DNA of 64,000 nt, from the NCBI GenBank assembly GCA_902728285.1, contig CACVBU010001176.1:5858-69857 (forward strand). The letters are read 5' to 3'. Below the pieces are notes generated by a model. The model made no database searches, was not told the origin of the DNA, and saw only the letters and a list, made by a program, of their open reading frames with translations. Of this stretch, positions 1 through 11,194 are shown piece by piece. How positions within the stretch are numbered: position 1 is the stretch's first letter; every line of letters begins with the position of its first letter. Position numbers and translations under genes: made by a program. Source of the DNA: Clytia hemisphaerica. Taxonomy: Eukaryota; Cnidaria; Hydrozoa; Leptothecata; Clytiidae.

Positions 1-227
1 AATGAACAGCAAATTAGTGTCCATTGCTGAATTCAAATCATTGAAATCATGTTTACAATATTAAACAAGAATAGATAATACTCGTTAATCTATTTATCAA
101 CTGATTTGATTCAGAAATCTAATAATAACCTTTTGATAAAAAATAAGCCGAACAATTTTTTTATTTTCAAACGAAGAGGAAATAGCTTGCAGTCTGACAG
201 GAACGTTTGCAATGAAATAGTCGAACA

Positions 228-1194
228 ATGAACCTGAAAAATTTAGCAACAATTTCTTTAATTTTGTTTTGGTTTGAAACCCAAATCATAATCATTGCTT
301 CAAGGAGATTCGAAATTGTTGGACGGAATAAAATACCAAACAAAACACCTTACTCAACAGTTGATGTCAAATTTGAGCAACATTGTTTCTCAAAATGTCA
401 TCATGTGATAAAATGCTTCTCTTTTCTCGTCCAGAGAACAAGCAACGCAATGCCAATTCGTTGTCATTTTTATAACAGCACAACCACTGGTTTGACTGAC
501 AGCCAAGCAACAGAAGATAACACAATATTATACACAGCTCAGATTCAGGATTGTCTGGATCTATACAACTCAGGCCACAAGAGCTCTGGTGTTTACTCCA
601 TAAATCTTCTTGGTAAAGGTCAAAGAGATATCAGATGTGATATGGAAATTGAAGGTGGTGGTTGGACTGTGATACTTTACCGAACGACTAGTCAACATAA
701 TTGGAATGTTGGATGGAATCAATATAAAAACGGTATCGGTGAAATTACTGGTGATTTTTATCTTGGAAATGAACTTGTTCATCAAATCACAGATTCTGGT
801 CAATATGAACTGTATTTCAGAACACAAATAGAAGTTGCTAATTCACCTGCAAACGCAGATAACACATATTTTTGGCTGGCACGGAAATTTTCATGTTGCA
901 AATGAAGCAGATTACTATCGCCTGACAGTAGGTGACATCAAACCAGGGTCACAGCCCCAAATCAATGATTTGAACGGGATGCAATTCACAACAAAAGACG
1001 TGAAAAGAGATAATCACCACCACAATTGTGCAAGCTTCAAATTATCTGCATTTTGGTGGGATGGTTGTGGTAGAATACAACCATTTGGTCCTTATTTACA
1101 TTCAGATTCTCAAAAATGTATGGGGATTAATGTTAGTGGTGTAGGAAGGTTATGCACTTTGAACTTTCAAATGCTGGTACGACGAAAATAAAGA
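228..1194 (+). CDS. Secreted PAN/apple + fibrinogen-related (FReD) protein, broken by a one-base frameshift
   Basis: The ATG at 228 opens a hydrophobic signal peptide (about residues 1-25). Residues about 26-88 contain a PAN/apple-like cysteine pattern (HCFSKCHHVIKCFSF, then a further RCHF), and a fibrinogen-related domain starts near residue 107 (DCLDLYNSG, GGGWTVI). The first frame stops at 903-905, while the rest of the domain (FHVANEADYYRLTVG, NGMQFTTKD, NCASF, WWDGCG) runs on in the next frame to the TAA at 1189-1191. The switch falls at the T run 888-891; one T fewer would restore the domain, so this is either a real pseudogenising indel or a sequence error. FReD proteins of this kind are secreted carbohydrate- or pattern-binding lectins in invertebrates; the ligand here is unknown. 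No intron is needed. The gene stands alone, and an AATAAA lies 23 bases after the stop. Confidence 0.8.
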
Positions 1195-1216
1195 GACATA
1201 ACAGGAATCATTTGTG

Positions 1217-1222
1217 AATAAA
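1217..1222 (+). promoter_or_regulatory. Polyadenylation signal of the PAN/FReD gene
   Basis: AATAAA lies shortly after the FReD stop codon, in the expected place for a short 3' UTR. Confidence 0.55.
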
Positions 1223-2101
1223 AACTATTGATTACTGACTTGCACCGCAATGACTGTGTTAGGATCCCGAGCACTTACAGACAGGGTGTTAGGGAAGGAT
1301 TGGTGATAGACTCTCTTCTTTCAGTGAGAAACTAATGGTGTAATGTGTCAATTGATTGAGCCATTCCATCACCCATTTCTTATTCATTTTTTGACTTTTT
1401 AGTGTTATTTCAGAGAAATTAATTTTAAACAATTATTTCGGGAAATGCATCCTTGCAATGTATTCTAACATTACGTCAGTTTTACGAAAGCTGATTGGTT
1501 GCACGATTGGTGTCGTATTGAGTAGTACATAATTTATAACTTTTGAAGTCATTACAATGGTGAATATCATGAACATGAAGATGAAACATTTGATAAGAAT
1601 GAAGATTCATTTAACACGGTATATAATTCATTATTTATATTGAATTAAAGTAAAAATTTAAACTTTGTTGATGTTTATCGCAAGTGGTCGTTAACTAGGT
1701 GGACATTATTGGTGTAAATTTGTATATAATGAACAATATATGTTAAATTAATAAAATATTTAAAAATAACGACTATTCATTAATATTAATTTTTTCATAT
1801 TCAAAATACTTTACTTTGAATGATAACAAATTCCTGAATTCTTTAAGGGAGGAGGAAGGGTTACGTAAATTAGGTTCTGAAAAATATTTATGACCTAAAG
1901 AATGACGCTAGAGGCTAAACAGTGACGAAGAAAAAGTGTGTAAAAATCAAATATTTTTTAAGTTTTCTCTTAAAATAACCATAATGCATAGAAAAGTAAG
2001 AGTCTATTTCTTAGGACCCCTGAGAACAATTTCCAGAGTCTAGATTTTGTTTCTTTTTAAGCCTTGAATATCCATTTTTCGACGGTACAACTTTCTGTGT
2101 C
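1223..2101. other. Intergenic, nothing recognised
   Basis: AT-rich sequence with no convincing reading frame, no long inverted repeat and no retroelement similarity that I can see. Confidence 0.5.
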
Positions 2102-2331
2102 TTACTTTGTACATACAAACGAGAATTTTTTTCTCAATCAAGTAATATCGAGGAAGTTTCGACATCGCAGTCACGTCGATGACGACCCAAAGTCTCGTTT
2201 TCTCTTGACTGTCTACCCGGAGTTAAGGACCTTTTATGGGATCTGCAGTTACCCTGACTCTTCCTTTTAATTGCTTAGTATCAAACAGAGAGACATCAAG
2301 TAACCATTATAGATCTGTGGTATGGACCGAA

Positions 2332-2560
2332 CTCGGGGGGGGGGGTTGCATGTGCGGCCCAAAATTCGGGCTTCGAGATCGGACTCTTACATTGCAGAGA
2401 AAATTTTAGAAAATTGTACAGCCTTGAAGTGTAATTCTTCTCATCTATGATTATTTTGACCCTTACAGTGCACTCAGGAAGCTTGGAAAAATTACCCTAA
2501 AGGACCCCACGTACGGAAAGTCATTTACCTCGGGTACCCCCCTCCACGGGGAGCGACTAA
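2332..2560. repeat. G-tract bounded repeat, degenerate, in unit 1
   Basis: Begins with CTC plus a run of G and ends near CCTCGGGTACCCCCC; it contains CTTACAGTGCACTC, which resembles repeats inside the 3272-3648 element. A second copy with a longer G run lies at about 4561-4790 in unit 2. It looks like an older relative of the CCCGGGGG-terminated family. Confidence 0.45.
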
Positions 2561-2699
2561 AGGTAGAACCGACAACTTTGGCCACCGTAGTCGGTTAGGG
2601 TGGCGAGCCAGAGATACAAAGAAACAATAAAATAAAACAAACCTTTAGATGACGTAGCGCTCGAAGACAGAATCTGAAATGAAGAAAGGTTGATCGAAA

Positions 2700-3271
2700 A
2701 TACAACGTATTTTAAGAAACACACTAGACTTAAAATTGCTTTTCAAAAACAATAGATTCTAGAAACACCTCTTTTGAGCATGCTACAATAACATAGTACT
2801 TTGATCGTGTACAAACCGTGACATAACAAATCAACAATCTATCTTTAGGATTAAAGGTTTTGTTTTGAGTAACATCTTTTTGCTTACTCATCACTTCTAA
2901 TTCACAAGCTTTTTCACAATGGATTGACACGGATGTGGAGCAAGATTGGTCAGAAAATATGACAATAGGCAGACACTGTCCTGATATGAAATATGTGTCT
3001 GATATGAAACGGGAACGCTTATGTGAAAAAAACCTTTAGTACTTCACTTGGGATGCAAGGAAGCCAAAGTATGCCTGAAAGAAAGAAAGGCAGCCATAGT
3101 TAGTTTAACGTGGTAAAGACATGGGACGAAGAACGTGAGGAATGCATTTTTATGAGACTTATGAGAATGATTTTGAAAACAAGAAAACTTACAATTGGTA
3201 TAAGTGAGTGTAGCCAGCGAGGCGAACACGAAAGAGCATAATACCAGTGGTAGAAAATTCTTATCTATTAT
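2700..3271 (-). CDS. Candidate small cysteine-rich secreted protein, copy 1 (incomplete 5' end)
   Basis: On the minus strand, about 3190-3271 encodes a hydrophobic, signal-like stretch (LPLVLCSFVFASLATLTYTN) ending at a good GTAAGT donor. A good acceptor near 3004-3010 joins in frame to a second exon (about 2760-3004) carrying seven spaced cysteines (GQCLP, QSCST, IHCEK, KACEL, LLICYV, TVCTR, VACSKE). No ATG lies in frame before the signal-like stretch, so either the first exon lies further upstream or the start has been lost. The 377-bp transposon ends right at the 5' edge of this copy. I do not recognise the family. The evidence is the splice-compatible frame, the signal-like segment and conservation in the duplicate. 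Confidence 0.35.
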
Positions 3272-3648
3272 CCCGGGGGGGGCACTCAAGGTAAATGACC
3301 TACCAGACGTTCGGCCCTTAAGGGTAGGTTTTTCATAGTTCAGCTAGTGCACTGTAAGGGTAGGAAATTACAAAACTGCACTGAACTGCACTGTAAGGGT
3401 AGGAAATTGTGATAAAAGGCCAATTTTTTGGTAAAATTGGCACAAAATTGGTCAATTTTGGAGGAAAAATTCCACATTTTCTTGGAAAATTGCAAAAATT
3501 TTCGCCCTTACGGGCGAGAAATTTTGAAAAAGTGCACTGTAAGGGTATGATTTTTCATGGAAATTCACTGCACTGTAAGGGTCCAATTTTAGAAGCCAAA
3601 TTTTGGGCCGAACGTATGGTCGTTTTCAGATAGAGTGCCCCCCCCGGG
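3272..3648. mobile_element. 377-bp MITE with CCCGGGGGGGG termini
   Basis: Terminal inverted repeats are CCCGGGGGGGGCACTC and its complement. The 5-bp ATTAT is duplicated at 3267-3271 and 3649-3653 and is present once in the empty site in unit 2. The interior repeats GCACTGTAAGGGTA several times. It has no coding capacity, so it is non-autonomous. Confidence 0.9.
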
Positions 3649-4330
3649 ATTATATCTAGGGGATTGGTCAGGATTATACACTCGAGGGAGAAGGTTTAGG
3701 ATAATAAATATTAAAACGTTTATTTTTTTGGCATTTGTATTTAAAATGTCGAATCTCTATGTTAGTCAAAATTAACGGAGCAATTTTTTGGGGAGAAAAT
3801 TTCTCAGGGGCAAATCTGGGAGGGGGAGGGGTCAATTTTCAAGGGGCATTTTTCTGGGAGGCAAGTTGAAATAGATTAAAGAGAAAACAGAAAATCCAAC
3901 TTGAGTTTTCAAAATATATTTCCTTGGTTATTGTACAAATAAAGTTAAATTAAAATACAGTCCAAAGAAAAGATTTACAAATTACCAGAAAAAAGGCGGA
4001 AACCGGAAGAAATAACTACAAAATCTTTCAAAAGTTACAAATTCCTTGGAAATTGAAACATTTTATATAAAATCTATCAGACTGTTCAGACTTACTGCTC
4101 TTGTTTTTCACCGCTGAGCAGCTTTTTATCACTAACTATGATAAAAAACAATAGTTATGACAGAAAGAATCCGAATCAAGACCGCCGGATACAAAAGCGA
4201 CACATATCTTGTGAGGGGAGAATTAGGTTTGATCGACCAACGATGTAAAAATAATAGATAACCAACTACCTCTAGAAGGCATTTCTCCCAAGAGAACAAC
4301 CATTGTTTTTCTATTGAAATGAGCACTCTA

Positions 4331-6184
4331 TTACTTTGTACATACAAACGAGAATTTTTTTCTCAATCAAGTAATATCGAGGAAGTTTCGACATCGCAGT
4401 CACGTCGATGACGACCCAAAGTCTCGTTTTCTCTTGACTGTCTACCCGGAGTTAAGGACCTTTTATGGGATCTGCAGTTACCCTGACTCTTCCTTTTAAT
4501 TGCTTAGTATCAAACAGAGAGACATCAAGTAACCATTATAGATCTGTGGTATGGACCGAACTCGGGGGGGGGGGGGGGTTGCATGTGCGGCCCAAAATTC
4601 GGGCTTCGAGATCGGACTCTTACATTGCAGAGAAAATTTAGAAAATTGTACAGCCTTGAAGTGTAATTCTTCTCATCTATGATTATTTTGACCCTTACAG
4701 TGCACTCAGGAAGCTTGGAAAAATTACCCTTAAGGACCCCACGTACGGAAAGTCATTTACCTCGGGTACCCCCCTCCACGGGGAGCGACTAAAGGTAGAA
4801 CCGAAAACTTTGGCCACCGTAGTCGGTTAGGGTGGCGAGCCAGAGATACAAAGAAACAATAAAATAAAACAAACCTTTAGATGACGTAGCGCTTGAAGAC
4901 AGAATCTGAAAATGAAGAAAGGTTGATCGAAAATACAACGTATTTTAAGAAACACACTAGACTTAAAATTGCTTTTCAAAAACAATAGATTCTAGAAACA
5001 CCCTCTTTTGAGCATGCTACAATAACATAGTACTTTGATCGTGTACAAACCGTGACATAACAAATCAACAATCTATCTTTAGGATTAAAGGTTTTGTTTT
5101 GAGTAACATCTTTTTGCTTACTCATCACTTCTAATTCACAAGCTTTTTCACAATGGATTGACACGGATGTGGAGCAAGATTGGTCAGAAAATATGACAAT
5201 AGGCAGACACTGTCCTGATATGAAATATGTGTCTGATATGAAACGGGAACGCTTATGTGAAAAAAACCTTTAGTACTTCACTTGGGATGCAAGGAAGCCA
5301 AAGTATGCCTGAAAGAAAGAAAGGCAGCCATAGTTAGTTTAACGTGGTAAAGACATGGGACGAAGAACGTGAGGAATGCATTTTTATGAGACTTATGAGA
5401 ATGATTTTGAAAACAAGAAAACTTACAATTGGTATAAGTGAGTGTAGCCAGCGAGGCGAACACGAAAGAGCATAATACCAGTGGTAGAAAATTCTTATCT
5501 ATTATATCTAGGGGATTGGTCAGGATTATACACTCGAGGGAGAAGGTTTAGGATAATAAATATTAAAACGTTTATTTTTTTGGCATTTGTATTTAAAATG
5601 TCGAATCTCTATGTTAGTCAAAATTAACGGAGCAATTTTTTGGGGAGAAAATTTCTCAGGGGCAAATCTGGGAGGGGGAGGGGTCAATTTTCAAGGGGCA
5701 TTTTTCTGGGAGGCAAGTTGAAATAGATTAAAGAGAAAACAGAAAATCCAACTTGAGTTTTTTCAAAATATATTTCCTTGGTTATTGTACAAATAAAGTT
5801 AAATTAAAATACAGTCCAAAGAAAAGATTTACAAATTACCAAAAAAAAGGCGGAAACCGGAAGAAATAACTACAAAATCTTTCAAAAGTTACAAATTCCT
5901 TGGAAATTGAAACATTTTATATAAAATCTATCAGACTGTTCAGACTTACTGCTCTTGTTTTTCACCGCTGAGCAGCTTTTTATCACTAACTATGATAAAA
6001 AACAATAGTTATGACAGAAAGAATCCGAATCAAGACCGTCGGATACAAAAGCGACACATATCTTGTGAGGGGAGAATTAGGTTTGATCGACCAACGATGT
6101 AAAAATAATAGATAACCAACTACCTCTAGAAGGCACTTCTCCCAAGAGAACAACCATTGTTTTCCTATTGAAATGAGCACTCTA
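4331..6184. repeat. Tandem duplication, unit 2 (1.85 kb, empty site)
   Basis: Head-to-tail copy of unit 1. At 5499-5510 it reads straight through the site that holds the transposon in unit 1, so it preserves the pre-insertion allele. The unit ends at GAGCACTCTA, where unit 1 also ends. Confidence 0.92.
4976..5500 (-). CDS. Candidate small cysteine-rich secreted protein, copy 2
   Basis: Duplicate of the copy at 2700-3271, with the same signal-like exon and the same cysteine exon. One extra C near 5001 shifts the frame after VACSKEG, so its C-terminus differs from copy 1. There is again no in-frame ATG: the place where one might be expected reads ATAATAGAT. It may be a gene whose true first exon is not recognisable, or two copies of a pseudogene. 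Confidence 0.33.
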
Positions 6185-7401
6185 TTAAAAAGCTCTGTGT
6201 GCAGTGCGTGTTATGCTTTTAGCTAGATTTTGACACACTTTTCGACATCCACTGAATTGATAGAAATTTGAATTGTTATTTACTGCAAATTTTGGAATTT
6301 TTTTTCAAAAGATAAAGGTACCAATCTTTAGACAAATTGACTACGGATCGGCCTGATACCACTTAATCTTCACCTGGATAAATAAACGCTCATAAAATGC
6401 TGTTATCTGAAAAATATATGTGTGATTTGAAATGCGATATCTCACGTATGAAAAGTGCATGAAGGTTGCATGATACAAAATAAACAGATGAATGTTTAAG
6501 AACAATAATATCTAATTAAAAAATTCCTTCTGTGAGGCTGCCTATAGGAAAATACACTTTTTCTAACCCAAATTTTGGAAAAATATACACCACGTGATCG
6601 ATTCTGTCCAATAGAAGGTTGCAAATGAAGCAAGCTTTTATTTAATTGCACTTTTTACGATGCAAAATGTCATTAATATTTTTACAACCGTAACACGGAT
6701 GTTTTTTTTGAGAATCAAGGCAAGTTGGTTATCTATTATTTTTACATCGTTGGATCGACATTTTAACTAATGAAATGATTCCAATATATTTTGATAATAG
6801 CTTTCAAAAAGTATAAAAAAAGAAATTTAAGCTGTAACGTATATAACCGGGATATTTGGCCATTCCATTTTCTATCCATACTAGGGTGTGGATGAACATT
6901 ATAAATTAATATTTTATTTCTACTATTTACTAGAAAAATTTCCAAGGGGTCTAAGGTCTAAATGAATGTCATTTCGTTTTTCCTAGGGGGTCAAAAGTTA
7001 ATCAATCAATTTCCAGGGGTGAAGTCTGATTTCAGTTTATGCAATCACTTTATTAAGGTATGAAAAGAATTTTACCACTATCCAGGGGGTGGGCGTATAT
7101 AGACATTTCCATGATTTTTGAAAAAATTTCTTCGACCCCCCCACCCCTGTATGGGTATTTAATGGAATAGCCTATTCATTTTCCTTAAAGCTTTTTCTTA
7201 ATATCTGCAAAGAGCAGTAGAAGAAGTAGAATTGTTTAGGAAAAGGATTTGTATATTTGAAAAAGCTAGTTACATAGAATTGGACAGTTCTTTGATGATT
7301 TCAAAATTTAATGGTCGCGTTGAACCAAAACCTGCCAAAGAAGGAAAGAGAAAACGAGAAAATGATGAATTTGAAAGAGAAAGCACCCCACTGACTAATA
7401 A
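6185..7401. other. Intergenic, AT-rich
   Basis: No supported gene. A short stretch at about 7080-7150 pairs loosely with itself (CCAGGGGGTGGG and CCCCCCCACCCCTG) and may be an old G-tract element. Confidence 0.4.
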
Positions 7402-7403
7402 TA

Positions 7404-7598
7404 CATGCTTTTTTATAAGAATGGTGTTTTTTCCATTTCATCCTGGATATTCTTAACTTCTGGCAATTTACAGGTAAAATTCTTAAAATTGGCATTCTTT
7501 GGTTCAATTGATGATGGTATTCTTAGCATATTCTTAATTTTTTGGTCAATTAAATCATTAATATTTTTAAAAGGTATATTCTTATAAAAAAAGGCGTG
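7404..7598. mobile_element. TA-flanked MITE, ATAAGAAT family
   Basis: Inverted ends CATGCTTTTTTATAAGAAT and its near complement, flanked by TA on both sides. Related ends occur near 40510 and 43650. A Tc1/mariner-type non-autonomous element is the likely class. Confidence 0.6.
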
Positions 7599-7823
7599 TA
7601 CCCATCAATTATTGACAAGTAATCTATTCGAATTCACCCAATTTCAGGTAAGATATGGAAATGCAGAGCGCCTCTAATGCTGACGATGCAGAAATATCAA
7701 AAGAATTTATCAAAATTTGTCCTCGTTTTTTTTCTTTTCTTTAAAAAAAATGATGTGTGAGCAAAAGGTTAAATGAAAGGTCTTTGCTTATCTGGCACCC
7801 AGATGCAGAAATTTTCACCCGAC

Positions 7824-8082
7824 ACGCTAAAGCTCTGAAGGTCGGGAAAGTTTTCAATATCTGGAAGGTTTATGTTACGGAATTTTGCAAAAGCGCCTCA
7901 AGGATTTTGCAGCGGGAGGTCTGGTAACTCACCCTAGTTTTTGGAGACTGACGGGTCCAACCGAAATATCTTTAGCTTTACGAACAAGGTTAGTTGGACC
8001 CGACTGGGGATGCGGCACATCAAGGGCCGACTATAATTCCTCTCCGATGGGAAATTGACCCACTACTTTAGAGCTTTAGCGT
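7824..8082. repeat. Short inverted-repeat element
   Basis: The 13-base ACGCTAAAGCTCT at 7824 is repeated in inverted orientation at 8070-8082. The interior is non-coding. No clear target duplication was seen. Confidence 0.4.
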
Positions 8083-8367
8083 GGGCAGCCGCCAATCCAC
8101 CATATTGGGCCATTCATATATCAGATAATGTATTTGCTTCCCTTTCAAAGATGAATAATTTAGAAAATTGGAGCTTAGTGCTCAACTTTTACTTCTTAAC
8201 TAGAATCTAGAATCTGAGAGAGGTCTTTTTTTGGTTACCAATAGTAACTGAAGGCTTAAACTTAGTTTAACTCGTCTGAAAGTTACTGAGATTGATTTCC
8301 ATTTGACAATCAGTTACCATCAAGATTCGAGATCAGAAGTAAAATTTTGAGAACTAAAGAAACTTAC

Positions 8368-10096
8368 CAAGATTTTCAATCTTTTGGAATTGGTTTTCAC
8401 ATCGGATTCGACATTGCATCATATACAAACCACTGATCAACGGAGTCTTCAAGAAATCATGAAATAAAAAGTTGAAAAATATTAAGAACACAGCATGCCA
8501 AAGATTAAAAATACGAAAATAGAAACTTGGATCTTCACTCTCCAGTTTCAAAATGAAATAAGCGATGCCAGCAAAAGGTTCATTCAACTCTGGTATGGTT
8601 TCTGACCATTTCAAACAATTTGGAAGTTATAATAGTTTTAGTGAACTCGCCGGTGCAAGCCTTAATTTTACATCACCAATTTAGCTTGTAGATATTTAGA
8701 TAGACAACTCCAGCTCAAGAGCAAACATATTATTTTGAATTTTTTGAAATTTCGAAGAAGTTTCCTCCAAGAATTGTCAGTATCTCCCCTTTTAAAGCAA
8801 ATCCTTGACCAACGAGAACCCTGCATCTAGTTTGGGGCACAAAAAGGTCGCCGACGACGAAATACCTACACATTTTTCTCAAATCACCGTCAAAACCGAC
8901 AACAAAAATTAAAACGGAGAAAAGGCTAATACCGCCACAACGTCAATCCGCACGAATAAAAGTGAAGGCGAAACAATAGTATACCTTTGAAACATAGTTC
9001 ATCTTCAATAGTTTGTGATGAGTATTGTTATAGTAAGAGAATAGCAGACGGAGTTGTTGGAAATCGTACACCGATAGTCTATTGTTTTCAATATCTCGTA
9101 TGATCTGTAAGAAAAATAGTTTTAAGATAATTGAATCATCAAACGGCCAATCTTTGGTTCATTAAAGGGATAACCCAAATGGTTTAAAAAATCTTTGGTA
9201 TGCAACTTTGTTTTCATCGTTCTGAGCAAAAATATCAAAGTTTTTTGTCCAACTAGTTTTTAAAATCGAGTTACGTTCAAGTCTCAAGTTTTAGAATACA
9301 GAAGAAAAAACTTTTGTCTTATTATTGACTTCCGATGTAAGATCTCTATCTTTAAATAATTTTCATCCCAAACCTTTTCGATGGCCAGATATCGATTTAA
9401 CACATCCAGCTTTTCTTGTCGGACACATTCGTAGAGTATATTGGAAAAGAACTCAGCATATTTCTGTAGAAACAAAAATACAATATTGACAAGCCATTAT
9501 AAATATGCAGGAATACTTTATTGCTTTTATTTTTAGCCTGGGTAGGGTACGACAGTAATTGATAATGAATGGCTTCAGATTGAAGGAGATATTAAGTTAT
9601 TACACGGAATATCCTGCTCGAGTCGAATGCTTCAATTTTCATTGAATCAATGGGACGTAACAAATTTTTTTTGACAAAAGATTTGACAAGTTTAACTGGT
9701 ATGTTCACCTCTTGGGAGAGGTTGTAAATTAAGAATTACAAGTGTTACCTAATTTTACATATCTGAAGGTTAGAGAGGGATCTCATACTTGTCCCAGGCA
9801 AGAGCAAATGATTAATGTCACGTGTTTCGGATAAGGAATTTCTTTACTTTTGTTTTCGTTTGGAACTTTTTCAAAAATCTGGTTACTTAAATCATATAGC
9901 AATTGAATGAAAAAAGTCGTACCCACAACTTATGTAAAAAAAGGAAGCTTCAAATCATATGTAGGAGATGGTCTTCTACCCTTCGATTATTAGTGTCCTT
10001 TACTAATGTTACCTTATCGCCATCTTTAGAATGACAAAACATTTCTTCAAACAAAACAACATTGGTGGCCGATGAAAATGCTTTTACGCATTCGAG
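8368..10096 (-). CDS. Unrecognised multi-exon gene (partial)
   Basis: Four stretches on the minus strand behave like exons. 10096-10013 (28 codons) has a TTTCTTTCTTCAG acceptor and a GTAACA donor. 9463-9374 (30 codons) has a TTTCTACAG acceptor and a weak GTTTGG donor. 9104-8985 (40 codons, IIRDIENNRLSVYDFQQLRL) has a CTTACAG acceptor and a GTATAC donor. About 8601-8368 encodes FAGIAYFILKLE and a hydrophobic LWHAVFLIFFNFLF segment before a GTAAGT donor. The first three are whole-codon length and phase 0; the fourth needs phase 1, so an exon between 8985 and 8614 is probably missed. The protein looks helical, with at least one possible membrane-associated segment. I do not recognise the family, and both ends are undefined. 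Confidence 0.45.
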
Positions 10097-10243
10097 CTGA
10101 AGAAAGAAAAAAGTAATTTTTAGCATTGTAATTTCGAACAAGCTACACCTGAAGATTGATATAATAAGAAAACTGGGAAAAATGGCAACAATATAAAGAA
10201 AACACTGACTTAAAAAACACAAGTTCATAGCACTTCTTATCAT

Positions 10244-11013
10244 GATATATCCTTTAAATAATAGTTTGAGAGGTTGATTTTGATATTAATAAGCATTACA
10301 CTTAACCCTTTAATAGCTGCTGGTCTGTAAAATACCAGATTACTGGATCAAAACGATAAAACTTTCAATGGAATTATCATTTTTTATCACCGTCTCAAGT
10401 CTCAATAGCACTCTCCGAGTAAGTGATACAAATCAGGAAATATCAATTTGTGCAAATTTTAAGAAAAAACTATGCAGCGATTTCGTACTTAGTCCTAAAA
10501 AACCTATTTTTAGGTCCAAATTTGCCCAAAAAGTTTTTCCTCGAAAATCGGGCTCCATCACATTTTGGATATCACCATAGTGCAAAAAAAACTAATAAGC
10601 AAATCGCAAGGAAAGCTGGTATCAGAAAGAGGGACAGACTAACAGAAATGGGGTAATTTATTGGACCTATTGTATAATTTCCCAAAAATTTAACCCTGGC
10701 TGATTTCAAATATTTATTCCAATTTTTCATCTTTTGGATCAAAAGTTATAACCTTGCAATAGTTTTTTTATCAATTTTATCGCCCGTTTGGTACTTTTTT
10801 GTCAAAAGATATTGATTTTAGAAAATTGACGTCACTTTTTAAAAAATTATTGACGTCAAATAAAGAAAGTGATATAAAAATACCATTTTCTGCGGAAAGA
10901 AAATTATCATTTCGACCCACCTTTGAGAATAGAAGCTCGAAGGATTATTCTCATTATTTTGTGAGAATAGTATTGTTAGTGAAATTTGTTAATTATATTG
11001 ATATATTGAAATT
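10244..11013. other. Intergenic, nothing recognised
   Basis: AT-rich, no supported gene. It holds one GGTCTGTAAAATAC (10323-10336), the same word that recurs inside the arms of the foldback element at 11195-14575. Confidence 0.4.
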
Positions 11014-11190
11014 ATCATGATGACTATTGAATCACAAGAGTGTTTACATCATGGATTTGTTCTGGGGCGGAGTCTTGGTGAGGGAGGCTTCGGACAAGTG
11101 AAACAGGCGTCGTACGCTAGATTCGATTGCCCGAATGACTCTCTTGCCAATAGGCTCCGTTCCTTGGGACACAGCGACCAAGTATACAGG
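11014..11190 (+). pseudogene. Ser/Thr kinase N-terminal fragment (glycine loop only)
   Basis: From the ATG at 11017 or 11020 the frame encodes HGFVLGRSLGEGGFGQVKQA, a typical protein-kinase glycine-rich loop (GxGxxGxV). The layout resembles testis-specific or CAMK-like kinases, where the domain starts near the N-terminus. The expected VAIK lysine strand does not follow; about 60 codons in, the sequence meets the left end of the foldback element. No further kinase motif is seen past the element, so this is a truncated gene or a lone first exon. Confidence 0.5.
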
Positions 11191-11194
11191 TACG

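Larger units (their letters stand above)
2102..4330. repeat. Tandem duplication, unit 1 (about 2.2 kb)
   Basis: The sequence from 2102 (TTACTTTGTACATACAAACG) starts again at 4331 and matches almost base for base up to the junction, giving a period of 2229 bp. Unit 1 differs from unit 2 mainly by the 377-bp insertion at 3272-3648. The few other differences are G-run length and single-base indels, so the duplication is young. Confidence 0.92.

Noticed and set aside
3409..3633. 74-codon frame inside the 377-bp MITE
   Set aside because: Composed of the element's own short repeats; no domain, and the element is absent from the sister unit.
7232..7587. Two 60-74 codon plus-strand frames
   Set aside because: They overlap a MITE end, have no splice context and no family resemblance.
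9950..10243. 97-codon frame with a hydrophobic N-terminus
   Set aside because: Only the 10013-10096 part is bounded by good splice sites; the hydrophobic part lies in the presumed intron.
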